Shown here: positions 24,027 to 36,110 of the stretch, piece after piece
Layout of the letters: every line of letters begins with the position of its first letter
Position numbering within the stretch: position 1 is the stretch's first letter
Source of the DNA: Acridotheres tristis
Taxonomy: Eukaryota > Chordata > Aves > Passeriformes > Sturnidae
Assembly (NCBI GenBank): GCA_037013685.1
Contig: CM072895.1
Span: 8,282,463-8,346,462 of the forward strand
Reading direction: 5' to 3'
Length of the DNA: 64,000 nucleotides
Translations under genes and position numbers: made by a program
The notes under the pieces: model-generated
Databases searched by the model: none
Seen by the model: only the letters and a program-made list of their open reading frames with translations
What the model was told of the DNA's origin: nothing

Positions 24027-27000
24027 CGCTTACCTGGGATGTGCTCCTTAATTAGCATCTCCTTTGTCATGCATACTGAAATTTAAATTATTTCTGCAAA
24101 AGTGACTTTTCTGTATTCATTCCTCACTTTGGAGTGCTTGATGTTGCAGCCCTTGCATACTTTTAATACTATTCTGGGTGAAAGATTTCACTGATTCAAT
24201 GCAAAATGAAAGCCCCAGCATGCTAAACTCTGAGTCATCTGCTGGGCTGGAACCTTTAGATCCACCACACAGACATCTGTCACAAGGGCTGATGAATTAG
24301 CTGATAGAGGATGGCAATCTGCTATTGCTGTGGACAGGAGAGAGGGAGGGAAGGAGCCTGTGGGTTTCAGGGGTATCTGCTGACAACAGCATTAGTAATA
24401 AGATAGGATGAGTTAATATAATACTGTAGGCATGGGAAGGGGGTGATATTTAAGGGTGAGTGACACGTTTTATCTTTTTGAGAAAGTTTTTTAAGATCCC
24501 ATGTGCAGGCTTAGATTTGAACAAAATCATTATTTCCCAGTATTCCTGTCTCTGAGGAGGCCTTGCTTTTGATCCAGCCAGGCTTGAGTGGGCAAGCAGT
24601 AAAAGTACAGGGAATCAGCCTGGTTAGTCAATGTAACTGGGTTCTCCAGCAGATGACTGTGCTCCTCTTCAGAAAGAGAATATATTTGCTTTCTTCCAAA
24701 GCTACTGAACGTAGAGTCCTCTGGATCTGTGTTGCCATCTCTCCAGACCCTTCTTCAGAGACTGATGGGTGTCCTCCCAGGGCTGGCTCCTCTCAGAACA
24801 TCCTGCACCTCACTGCTGCAGGAAGACAGCAGAGAGAGCTTGTTTTGGGGGGAAAGTCCTGATCTCCGAGTTCCAGCTAGTGACTGATAATGGAAAACAG
24901 GTCAGGTTGAAGGTTGAGTGGTGTGTGAAGCAGGTGAGCTCCCAGATGAAGGGAAACACGTTGTCCCCCTGTCTATAACTCTAGAGCTGGCTCCTGTCCA
25001 GCCAGGTGCTTTCTCTAGGTTTCCCCATTGCCAAACAATCTCTTTCCCCTCGCTGTGCTCACAGACTTCCTTTCCATTTTCTGTCTTTCCCATTCTTGGT
25101 CTGGGTTTTCAGGGCTGTCAGGTGTTCTTACCACTCCAGACCACTTCCCAGCTCTTTCAGAGATGCAATTTGGGTGTTGATGCTCCATGAAGTCCCTCCA
25201 TCACTGCCCTTCCTTGTGCTGCTCTGTTTCAGACACCCTTTAGGCTGCCCACTGCCAATGCTCTTTTCAGCCTACATCTCTCCTGGGCCTCCAGAGGCAC
25301 CATTCAGAGTGCACTGCCAAGGACAGGAGTTGTGACTGTGCAGGAGCCAAGTGTGGTGTTGTGGGACTGCCCCACATGCAGCACATCCAACCCCCCACCT
25401 TCTCCATCATGCTCAACTTTTGCAGTGAAATAAATCAAGATTTTTTTTTTTTCTCTTATTCCTGCCATACTTTGAGAGAGGCATTCTGTTTTCATGGAAA
25501 ACTAAGTCACAAAATACAGACTTAGAATCCTGGAACTGATACTTTGCAATTATCCCCAATGGCAGCATTGCTTTAGTGACCTCACATCCTCTCAGCCTTG
25601 GGCAGTGCCACATTCTTCACCAGACAACTCCACATTTAGAAAAATGCAGCTGGTCTCCAAGATGTGTGTGCTTTGCTGGAGAGTGACATAAATTTTATTT
25701 TTGTCAGTCCTGTAAAGTGTGTCAATCTTAGAGGCTCTGCTTCCACTCATCTCGTGAAATGATGTTAGTATTACCATCAATGTGATACTGGATAGTTGAC
25801 AAGTATAACAACAGATTTTGCAAGGTTTTCACATCAAAACTGCACATTTAGGCTTCTTATGTTATAAGCCCTCAAGTAGCATTTTCTAATCTAACATTTG
25901 AATGACTGCAAGCAATTGTTTTCTCTTCAAAAATTCTTTTTTCCCCTCATCATCTCCCTTGCTCCTGTTATAAATTGGAGCAGCAAACTAGAAAATATTT
26001 CACTGGAAAATTATAAGATAATTCTCATTCGAGCTGATGCCAGTTTGGATGTTAATAAATGTTTGGAAAGGCTGTGGGTTGGGGTTTGGTGTTGCTCAGA
26101 ACTCACTTGGAGCCAAACAGATCAGCTGAGGTCTGCATCATCTGGTGTGAGGAGCCATAGCAGATTAACACAGGGTAATGAGCTCTGTAACATCACTCAC
26201 TACCTGGCCCCATTTGCTGTTAGCAGAGCTCTTACACTTCCTTCTAAGCAACACCAAACAACAAAATAGTAGTGAATAATAATTTTTAACTCATTATTGA
26301 ATTTTAACAACTCACTAGGAAATGACACTCAGAGAGTCCCTCAGACATCCTGGGTTGTCATTTGTACCTGATGGTTTTCACTCCAACATCAAAACAGCCA
26401 TTGTCAGGCATCATCTTTTGCCAACAATTCTCAGGATAATATAGTATATGTTATGCTGAATTCTTAGGCAGCATGGCCAACATGCTGCCTCTCATTTCTC
26501 TCCTCCTGGAATTAGAAGAGGGATCACCTCTGCTCATGCAGTGTGTGTTCAGCTGTGATAGCCCTGTGGCCACTTACTATGGCAATGCTCCTGTTTGTGC
26601 CACTTTGTTGATATTGCAGAAGTGCCCTGTATCTTCTCTCTTGCAAGTCCCTGTTGAATGAAGTGTAACTTTTCAGTATTTTGAAAATATAATTCTGATT
26701 TCAGTTCTCTGTTGAATAGTAGTGACAGCCTTTCTCTCAGTGCTGTAATTTAGCAGTGTGATATACCCATCATTGTCTGGTTCCACAGTTTGTGCTCAGG
26801 ATTTTGACTCTATTTCACACCTTCCCGTTGGACCAGCATAATCAGAGTTACTAATGCTCTAGCTAATTTTCTACTTCTGTTTAAAAGTAATCCCATTAAA
26901 CTCTGCTCATGGGTAAATAAGGATAAATTTGGTATCTGCTGACAGAAGCAAAGGTGGTGTGCATGATCAGTTTGTTAGCCAAATGTTTATCAGCATTTTC

Positions 27001-29084
27001 TGATAAGCAATCTTGTGAGAGTAACAATTCAGAGGAGCTCCTCAGTTCCTTTCATACAATTTTAACAATTCTACTTCCTGGAGTAAACATTCTCTCTTGA
27101 TCTAGTAATATGTTCTATGCTTATACCTGGTGAAGCAGCTTCTGATCTTAGCTACTTTCTTCCCACAGCCCTTTAAACACACATAACATTCAAAGAAACC
27201 TGCAAATGTAGAGCTGGTTTTACACTAGAACAAATTATTTGCAGGAGATGCTGAATCTTTGCCACTGGAGGGTTTTATGACAGGTATTTATTGGAAAAAG
27301 GTTTAGATAGAGTTAATTCCCTTTTGAGGCAGTTGAATGCACTCAATAAACTCTACAGATTTCCTTCTCATCTCCAATTAATCTATTATTTTTGTCCCGT
27401 CCCTTTGATTTGTTTTCAACATGCAATTCTTCATAAATATAAATGAATATATAAAAGTGAATATATCATTTCTCTGGTAACTTTTAGGAATCATTGACAC
27501 TGTCAGATGAAGTTCCACCTGCAACTGTGAACTCCTTTTTAAAATGATAGTCAAGGAAGAGACTGCTATTCAGGCAAACCAGTGCTAATAGTCTTATTTT
27601 TTGCTAAGTAGAATTTATATTTTGAAATTATAAATCACATTTCATCTAAACTAGACAGGATTTTTGGCTGTTTTTTTTTTGTTTTGATCACACTTGCATG
27701 TTCACAATCTAGCCCTGGATGATGCTCCACTGTATTTTTGTCAAATACTCCAGAGTCTCCAGGAAACAAGTCTGAAATGAGTCTACAGCTACCAAATTTC
27801 TCTCTGTTTGTACTCAGTCATTGTACTAATCATATCATAGTGGTAATCTCTGACACAGGCTGTGGTTTCTTTGGTTGATTGGTTTGTTGCTTTTTTTTTT
27901 GCTATCCTTTTTGGTAATGTTTTTAACTAGAATAGGAACAGTTTCAGGAAAAAAACAATAACACAAAGAGGAATGAAATGTTTTAATCCCAGGGACTAAA
28001 ATTTTCCTTTTTACAACATAATATTGTCCAGTTTTCATTTGTACCTGACACCTCTAAGCTGTTGTTCTCCATGATATTCAGACACCTGCATGAAGCACTG
28101 CAGACAGATTGGTGTGTGGTTCACTATCATATTCCTAGACAAGTGTCCCTTTACTCAGCTCTGATATTCTCACAGGTTGTGTCCATTCTTGCATGCTGTG
28201 ACGTGGGGTGTCTGTGTGCAGCACCATCTGGTGCTCTAAACATCTGAACTAGTTTGGGGGTTTTTTTTCAGGAGTTTGCCATTCTGAGGAATCTCTGTGC
28301 TGCTGCTTTTTGTTTGGGGCACACATGTTATGACCTCGACTTTGCAGTGATCTACTGTGCACCTTATCTTTTCTTCCAGGTGTTTTATTGCTATTACATG
28401 GAACTTATGTTGTTGCCTTCTTAGTTTTAGCTCAGCATCTCAGTCTCTTTCCACGGCTCTTTAGGGCCTTTAGTCAAACTCCTCTCTTTTACCTTGGATC
28501 AAAATATTATCCATCAAAGCTTTAGTATCCTCTCTACCATCAAAACATGGTTGTATTTTCCTGGGATGTGCCTAGGGGGCTGAACACAACTCAAATATCC
28601 CTCTGAGGAAATTGTGTCTCCTAAAATGTTTTTTTGAAGATGTACAGCCATGTTCTCTATTTTTCTAGGGGCATCTGCCAGCACCCTGCTGATGAATCAG
28701 AGCTGTCTCTTCAAAGAACTTACCCCTTGCCAATGGAGGAAAATATGCCCTTTATATAATACACATTTTTTTTCTTGGACTGAGTGTACAAGAGGGGTTC
28801 AGTATGGATTCTTTTCTCCTTCTCATGCATCTTCTTCCTGCTTCAACATTCCTTAATTCTTACAGGTGTAATGTTATCAAATTCCTCTTAACATCTGCAC
28901 TGGGGAGAGAGGGTTTTGGATTTTTTAATTTCAAGTAACATTAATCAGGGAGTGGCTGACATGTTCAGTGCTGCATTGAGAGTTTCCTTGAGTCTGGGAG
29001 ATATCATTAGCTCCTCCTCAGTAATTCTGGTTTCATGTTTCTCCTCCCCTTCTCAGCTTTTCAGTGAGACATGAGAATTTGAGA

Positions 29085-29099
29085 TTTTTTTTTTTTTTT
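29085..29099. repeat. Poly-T tract, 15 bp
   Basis: An uninterrupted run of 15 T. Confidence 0.9.
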
Positions 29100-29599
29100 A
29101 GCCAGCCACTTATGAAAACCTCCCCCTTTGCGTCTGCTCCTTCCCCAAGTGCTTCTATAAAGTGGGTCAGAGTCAAGGTCACTGACAAGTCTGCTTCAGT
29201 GCTTGCATTTGAACTGCTGAGCACTGAGGAGAATGAGCTCCTGCACAATACAGCACTCAATTCCAGCTGCCTCTTGCCACAGCTTCTTAGACTCTGGGCT
29301 TCTCACAGGATGCAAGTGGAAAGGCCTGGAATGAGCTGATCCATTTCATTTTTCCCACTTCAGAAGGTGTTGGTACCATGCCCTTTGTTCAATTTTCCTG
29401 GGATTGCATTTGCCTTTTAAGACATAGGGGCAAAGTCACTGCTAGAGCTTTTTTATTTAATACAAAAGAGCTCTTAGTATTCAAAAATGATTTAGAGACA
29501 GCTGGCCAAGTGTTTGACCTAACTATGTCTGCTCATGCTTTTCTACTGGTGCAAGATAGCAGTAATAGAGCCAGTGGACAATTAGCCCAGTGTATGCAA

Positions 29600-30419
29600 T
29601 GAAGATGGGTAAAGTAAAATGCTGATTTTAAATGAGAATATTGACATAATAGCATCTCAATCAGGGAGCACTGGAATAGCAGTGTAAAATAATACACTAA
29701 TAACAAAGGAAACCAAGCCAGCAGAGGAGTGACATTACAGTTCAAAGAAAGATCAGAAGGAAAAAAGAGAAAAGAAAAGAAGAAGAAAAAAAAGGCAGGG
29801 AAGTGGAATTATATCAAGAAGTACTGAAAAATCCCACAATCTCTGTGCAATAAAAGTTCATGCCAAAATGGGATGGTAGCACTAAGCATCTTTAGTGCAT
29901 GCTCAGAATTATTACAGAAGCAATGAGGACTCAAAGAATGTAATGACAGAGGCTGATTAAGGGTCATGATTAAAGTTGATGTGGAAACCACATTTATACA
30001 CTTAAAAATGACATTTTCTGGAAGCAAGAAATCAAAGAGCCTGAAAGAGAAGAGCAAATGTAAAAAAAAATTATCCCTTAGTAAGGATTAAGTCTTGGTT
30101 GAAGATGTACCTGTCATAGAATCATCCCATAATAATAAATATAAACATGCTCAAATTCATCATTCGTGGTGGAATATGAAAACCAAAAAGACCTTAGAAT
30201 GGCACATACTTCTGATAGGGGACCAATATAAAACGGAAAAGAAATCTAAAAGCAGTAGGTAAATGGGCAAAACAGAACAAAGTAACACTTTGGGGTGACA
30301 TGGCAGCTACATGAAAACACCATTTTAGGATGGATTTTTGTAGCTTTACCTTCAGAGAGCAAGAGTGTTACCCCTATTTGAAAAACTCCACAACTTTATA
30401 AAAGGTTGCATGAGAAGTT
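29600..30419 (+). mobile_element. Possible upstream part of the same LINE relic
   Basis: This A-rich, T-poor stretch runs without a clear break into the ORF2-like relic and shares its composition, including many AGAAAG and CAAAGA-type words. Old LINE coding strands are typically A-rich. It contains TCATAGAATCATCCCATAAT near 30115. I infer that it belongs to the same insertion, but no protein motif proves it. Confidence 0.4.
29758..29793. repeat. A/G-rich purine tract
   Basis: AAAAGAGAAAAGAAAAGAAG-type purine run of about 36 bp inside the candidate LINE relic. Confidence 0.85.
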
Positions 30420-30830
30420 AGCAAAGGGGATTATTAGACAGAAGAAGGTCATTAGCATTAAAGGACACCCTTTGAAGTCTTGCCCAAGTGAACTAAGGCA
30501 AAAAAAACCCCAAAAAACAGTACACTCTGGCAAGTTAAATGCAAACCCATAATAGTAGCGGACAAAAACAATTTTGAAGAATAACTTGCTAAAGGCATAA
30601 AAACTAATAATAAAAACTTTTTCAAACACATCAGAGGCAAGAAGCCTGCCTGAAGGTCTATAAGGTTGATAGATGATCAAGATGTAAAAGAAGTGCTCAA
30701 GGAAAATAAGTTTTTTGCAGAAAAGCTAAATGAGTTATTTGCTTTGGTGTTCACAGTGAGGAGCCTAAAGGGAATTCCCAAATTAGAGCTGCTCTTTATG
30801 AGGGACAAGTCAGATAACATGGATAACAGT
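30420..30830 (+). mobile_element. Decayed LINE (CR1-group) ORF2 relic
   Basis: Translated on the + strand, the part at about 30610-30770 reads HIRGKKPA, then a stop, then LIDDQDVKEVLKENKFFAEK and LNELFALVFT. This resembles the region of CR1-group ORF2 proteins just before the reverse transcriptase domain, where a 'LNEFFASVFT'-like motif is common. Stops interrupt the frame and the reverse transcriptase core is absent or unrecognisable. I see it as an ancient inactive copy, older than the 3'-end CR1 copies elsewhere. The exact family assignment is uncertain. Confidence 0.7.
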
Positions 30831-31186
30831 GGTTTAATGGGAGTTTTCATTTTTGAAAGCAGAATTTATACATCTGCTAGCCTGTTGTCGGGGGTCTGAC
30901 ATGCAGGAAGATAAAGACAATCAACCTGTTGCCTGTTTTGAATTTTTGAAAAGCATTGGCAAATTTCTAACCAAATGATTTTAAAGAAGTGAAGAATCCA
31001 AGTTCTCTTGGATGATACGAGCTTTTTGTGCTCATTTATGCTTTTACTTGCATTGTTTCCTGTGCTGCCCACATCCAGGGATCTCTGTGTGGCTGCTCTT
31101 TCATGAGTAAATGGCAAAGAAAACACAGCTCCTGCTCCTGCTCTCTGACAGCCTCTTGTACTATTCCCTGATTAAGGTAGAAGGGG

Positions 31187-31459
31187 TGATGCCTGGAAAG
31201 GCTGACCTGGAACAGAGACTACACAGAGCAAAAGGGATAAAATAGGTATTTATTGGAAGGATACACTTTGGGCAGTGCTAAAACCCAAGGCATCGGGGTG
31301 GCTGTTTGACGGCTGGATTGGCACTGTCAGGTTTTGGACAACCAATAATGGTTGTTCTGCATAGAAGAGAGCTCTATTCTGTCCTGTGTACCTCTGCATT
31401 CCTGTAATTCTGGTGCTTGGGGACATCTGAATCTTGGAGTTTCTTTGCAGTGCCATACA
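31187..31459 (-). mobile_element. LTR-like element (candidate solo LTR), minus orientation
   Basis: On the minus strand the segment would begin TGTATGGCAC, hold an AATAAA at 31249-31254 about 65 bases from its end, and finish in CAGGCATCA. TG...CA ends and a late polyadenylation signal fit an LTR of an old bird endogenous retrovirus. No matching target-site duplication is seen (GGGG on one side, poly-A on the other), and no internal viral genes are present. An alternative is a + strand retroposed sequence, since an A-rich tail follows directly. Confidence 0.4.
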
Positions 31460-31498
31460 AAAAAAAAAAAAAAGAAGAAAAGAAAAAAAGAAAAAAAA
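31459..31498. repeat. A-rich simple repeat (A15 then AAAG-type)
   Basis: A run of about 15 A is followed by GAAGAAAAGAAAAAAAG-like sequence directly adjacent to the LTR-like element. It may be a retroposon tail or a simple repeat. Confidence 0.85.
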
Positions 31499-33532
31499 GT
31501 GAAACTGTGTTTTGATGGGAAATGTCTACATACTATATGATTTCCCTGGATAAAAGATCATTATCCTCAGGGGAGGCCATTATATTGTCTTTGTGAGAAT
31601 ATGCAGAGGTGTAGGATAGGTATATGGTATATGCCATTCCAAAATAGTAATCCCAGATAATCCTGTAGATAGGATTCTCCACTGCTTATTTTCAGCCTGC
31701 GCCTGGTTTATTGTGTCAGCCAGAGCCCATGCCTGAGAACAGGAATCCAGTGAGAAAAACAGATTGACTGCCTAACAGCTGAGAGGAAGGTAACTAATGG
31801 ATCCAGTGGGATATTTAAGCAGATAAGTTTTAGTTACAGAGTGGGTGACTAGAGCTGAACAAATAATGCTGTTTCCCTTCTGCAAAGTATAATAGATATC
31901 CCTTATGATTTCGACTGGCCAGGAGCTTTCCTTTTGCAAACTCATCCTATGAGGATTATAACGAAGCAGAGCGGCTTCCAGAGTTGTTATTTTCCTTAAA
32001 CCTGAAAAACTGCTCTTTTAGTTGCATAGGCATCAAAAAATAGCTTAACGCTGGTAGCATTACTAGCTGGCTTTTGCAAGCAGCAACCCTGCAGTTTTGC
32101 ATATGTTTTCTTGATCTAGAGCCCAGTTTAAGCTGTTGAATGGGGTCTGTGTCTCTAATGTTCCATAAGTGCAATTATGAAAAGAAATTGCTTATTTGAA
32201 TCATTAATCAGTCTCTGGATGGCTGCAAGTTCTTATATTTCATGGCTGGTTTCCATGATGTATGTGACCTATTCATAGCATTGCTCAAGCTGCACTGGAA
32301 CAAGACTTAATTCCTATTCTTGTTAAAGCTTTTCTGCTGACTTCCTTCACTACTTTATGCTTAGAAACTTTCCCAAACCCAGAGGACCACTATATGCAAA
32401 CCTGCTGGAAAGGCTCCTCAGACAAGAAAACTGAATTAGTAGCTTAAATCTTTCAAGTTAGTGTTACACGACAGATCGATGTTTCCTATGTGGATGCATT
32501 CAGTCATCTCTTCAGAATCTGATTACTATATGCCTTGTGAAAAATCCAATTAAAATTAATGTATTAATTAACAGAAGTTTAATTTTCTTCTTGTCAGGAG
32601 ATACATCATGATGTTGGAATTTTACCACATCAAAGTTAGCAATAGTCCCTGTCTTAAAAGTATTTTGAAAGCTTCTACTTGCTGTCTTCTGCAGTGCTGA
32701 CACCAGTGGATCAATAGGTTTTTAAAAGCAGACAGGAATCACCGTGATAATCTAGTCTGACTTACAAAGTACTAAATATCATCCATCATGGTTTTCCTAA
32801 ATGGGCATCAAAGTCTGAGCTTCCCCAACTTCTGGTAGTTTAGCTGCTCGAGAAAATGACTGATCTAAAAGAGCTTAGAGGATTTATCTCACAAGAGCAT
32901 CTGGAATATCAAATCTTTCTCCAAATATCTTCAAAACTTCATTCCTGTGCTGGTAAGGTGGTTTTCTTTAAAAGAATTATTTTCTTTTTTGCAAAGAAAA
33001 AAAATAAATATTTCTTTTTCTCTTCAGTGCGTACACCTTCTGGGAACTGACATATAGGAAACTGCAGTGTAGGGCTGGATTACTGAGCTGGGTCATTTTG
33101 ATGGCCTGAGCTGCAGAATCTGACCATACTTTATGTGATAAATCTGCCTGCACATGCCTAAAGCCTGGGCTGCTCCAACGTGTGAGCTGCCTCCTTCATT
33201 TCTGTGATGCTTGTTCGTGTTCCAGGGTGACTTCTTTGGAGACAATGCTGATAATTATTTCATTATTTCTCAAGACATGGGAAGGATCACATTATGAAGA
33301 CTGATAATCCTTGCTTCACATAAATGTACATCTGGGAAATAGAGAGAGTTGCTTGAGCATAAACAGCAAAATTTAAGTTAACACACACCATGGAGCATAC
33401 GAGTAGGGAGGAAAAATCAACAATGTGTTTGATAGTGCTCAAAAGGGAGCTCAGCAAAATGATGTGTGTGCCCGGTTTGTAAAGGCAGTGCAGCTTTGCT
33501 CCCTCCTTCATCCTGGTGTTTGTGCCTGGTTT

Positions 33533-33812
33533 ATAGAACCACAGGACACTTGGGTTTGGGAAGGATGGCCAGAGGTCATCCAGCCCCCCTCCAAGGCAGG
33601 GTCACCTGGAGCAGCTTACACAGAAACATGTCCAGGTGGGTTTGGAATGTCTCCAGAGAGGGAAATCCATAACCTCCCTGGGCAGCCTGTCCCAGTGCTC
33701 TGCCCCACTCAGTGGGAAGAATTTCTTCTTCGTGTTGAGGCTGACACCACTGCCCTTCCTTGGCTGCAAGGACACTGCCAGCTCACGGCCAAGGTGGACA
33801 ACAACCCTTTAT
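33533..33812 (-). mobile_element. CR1 LINE fragment, antisense, internally deleted
   Basis: Read on the + strand, this is the reverse complement of a CR1 3' region: ATAGAACCACAGGACAC, GGTCATCCAGCCCCCCTCC, ATCCATAACCTCCCTGGGCAGCC, AAGAATTTCTTC. After about 33757 it jumps to GGCTGCAAGGACACTGCCAGCTCA, which normally lies several hundred bases further inside CR1. I infer an internal deletion. The 136-codon open frame across it is not a host gene. Confidence 0.88.
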
Positions 33813-36081
33813 ATGTGTTGATGTATAGAATTTAATAGGGGGTTTTGGTAGTTTTGGTGCTTTTCCCCAATTAACAACACTGCATAATACGTAATGCTAC
33901 TAGTGTTATGTGATTTTTAAAAATAGGTTGTTGCTTTAAATCTTTTTATTTTTGGGCTGTCTCCTGAAAGTTCCGTTTTTAACTGCGAGAATATCTTGCA
34001 TTTAGGTTTTGATTTTCAGTAGCACCCTCTGAAATAGGATCCTGTCCTGTCTCATTATATCTTGAAGACAAACCTCCAAAGTTTAAATGCAAGTTAGGAA
34101 TCATTTTATGCCCTACTGAAATGCAGTCACCTCTGGAAAAGACCTCATCAGCAGAGCACTATTTGAAGGCTGTTTACTTAGGTGTACATCAAGAAAAATC
34201 TATTTCTGTTCTGAGTCCAGCTAATCTATTGTTTTGTATTTTTTGAAAATAAACTGCCTTCATCTCAGTATTGGTGTTCTGCTAGGGAATTTGTGTGGTT
34301 TATGACTTCCCCCAAAAAGGATATTCACTGTGGAATTAAACCTCAGCAGGAGTAGATTTAATCCTCCCTGATGACTTGTAGTCTATGGAAACGTTATTGC
34401 CTGTGCTTGGTTGGTGAGTCTGCCCTTCAGGAACTGGATGTTCTCCTCTTGCTGCAGTTAACTCATGCAATAGAGACAGCTTTTTATTCTGTTTATGTCC
34501 CTTGATAATGGCTGTATTGATCTGGCCTGATGTAAGCAAAGGTTCAGAGTTCTCCCAATGTTGCTAAGGGTACCAGACTATTACTGCCACCAGCAGACAC
34601 ATTCCATCATCCCTCAGCCTCGGTGTGTGAAAGCTGGAGCAGCAGGATGCCACATGTTGGTGACTCAGGAAAATTGCATGTGTCAGAATCTGGCATGTGT
34701 CAGACTTGGATGCTGCTAAAATTAGAGTATATTTTTTGTCATTTTTGTTTTGGCTGCCAAGCAATGCGGGAACGTTTAAAGGTTAGCCTAATTTTCACTT
34801 GTTTGGAAACATAAGTCACAATGACAACCGTGTGCAAAACCACCTATGAATTTTGTTTTCAGATAACTGAGCATTCCTTTCTTTGAAAAAAATTATCTAA
34901 GTGGCTAAAGCTGCCCTGAGCCAGGAGTGAGAAGGGTGAGGAAGGTAAGATCCTGTCCAGCCTGACAGCTCTGGGCAAATTACTTCATCATCTTCTTGCC
35001 TGTTCAGTTCAACAAGGAATTTTACTAGAAAGCAAAAGCCAGGAGAAAAGGTTTTGAGCCTGAGTTTTTACTTGCAGCAACTCCAAGTAGAGCTGCAGGA
35101 GTGAGAGCTGCTGATCTCCTAATACTGCTGGGGGGCTTTGGCTCTTTGTTTAGAAAACAATTTAAGTCTGTGTACTTGATTTTCCTAGCACAAACTCCCA
35201 GTTGTCCCTGGAAATAAGAAATAATATTCCAGCTCTGCAATGATGAATATGTCTCACCATGATGGAATACTTTGACATGTTTTAGTCTGGTTTTAAAAGC
35301 AAGAGGCCTGACACCAGAGCTGAGAAGGGGTGGTGGTGAGAGAACAGGATTAACTCTAGATCAGTAGGTTGGGTTTTTTCCCCCAGAGTCCAAGGTGGAG
35401 GATAGATTAGCTGATTTAAAGTGAAAACTGCTTTCATCTTTTTTCCTTCTCCTTGAGAGCTGGAAAATGCTGGTTGCTTGATCCCATCTCATTCTGGCTG
35501 TACTCTGTTAATTCCATTCTCCAAGTGGCTTTGGTTTCCTTCTAACAAGATTAGAGGAAGGGAGGGAGCAAACTTCCCAGCTGTCCTCTAGGGACCTTTG
35601 GCAAGGGTGATTTGGAGTGAGTTGCCAGAAGTGGTACAAAGAGCCCTGTCCAACCCAGCCTATTTACAGTTGTCATATTAGTGGGTTATTCTCTGCAAAA
35701 CCAAATATTTAGCAGTTGTGTTGTAGTCAAACTGAGATATAACTGTTGTATAAGGTGGGATTCTGGACAGAGTGTTGGCAAATGACTTTGTTGATTTCTG
35801 CAGTGTTGTAATAGCAAAGGGCAGTGAAAAATGATATCATAACAGACATTGTGATTTTATGTTATGAGCAAAGATAACTTCAAATGCAGTTTGCTAGATC
35901 TGAAACACAGAAATTCATCCAAGTACAACAATATTGTAGTTTTCAGCCTTGTTTTGAGAGTGCCAGTATCTTCTGTTGAAGTCAGTGGAAGCTGTAAGTG
36001 ATCACTCTGACTGCTTTTAGCCATGCAGATTGATTTATCACCTGAACCATTAATATCTGTGCTCTGAGAGCAGTGGGGAAA

Positions 36082-36110
36082 GTGTATATGTGTGTGTCTA
36101 TACATATATT
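36082..36110. repeat. TG/TA mixed dinucleotide repeat
   Basis: GTATATGTGTGTGTCTATACATATAT, an imperfect alternating purine-pyrimidine tract that could adopt unusual helix forms. Confidence 0.8.

Noticed and set aside
27278..27300. Second copy of the AGGTATTTATTGGAA word found in the LTR-like element
   Set aside because: Similarity stops after about 15 bases on both sides, so it is most likely coincidence.
33425..33835. 136-codon open frame on the + strand
   Set aside because: Most of it is antisense CR1 3' sequence.
35570..35660. Possible further CR1 fragment
   Set aside because: Only GTCCAACCCAGCC-like words match; there is no ordered set of CR1 landmarks.
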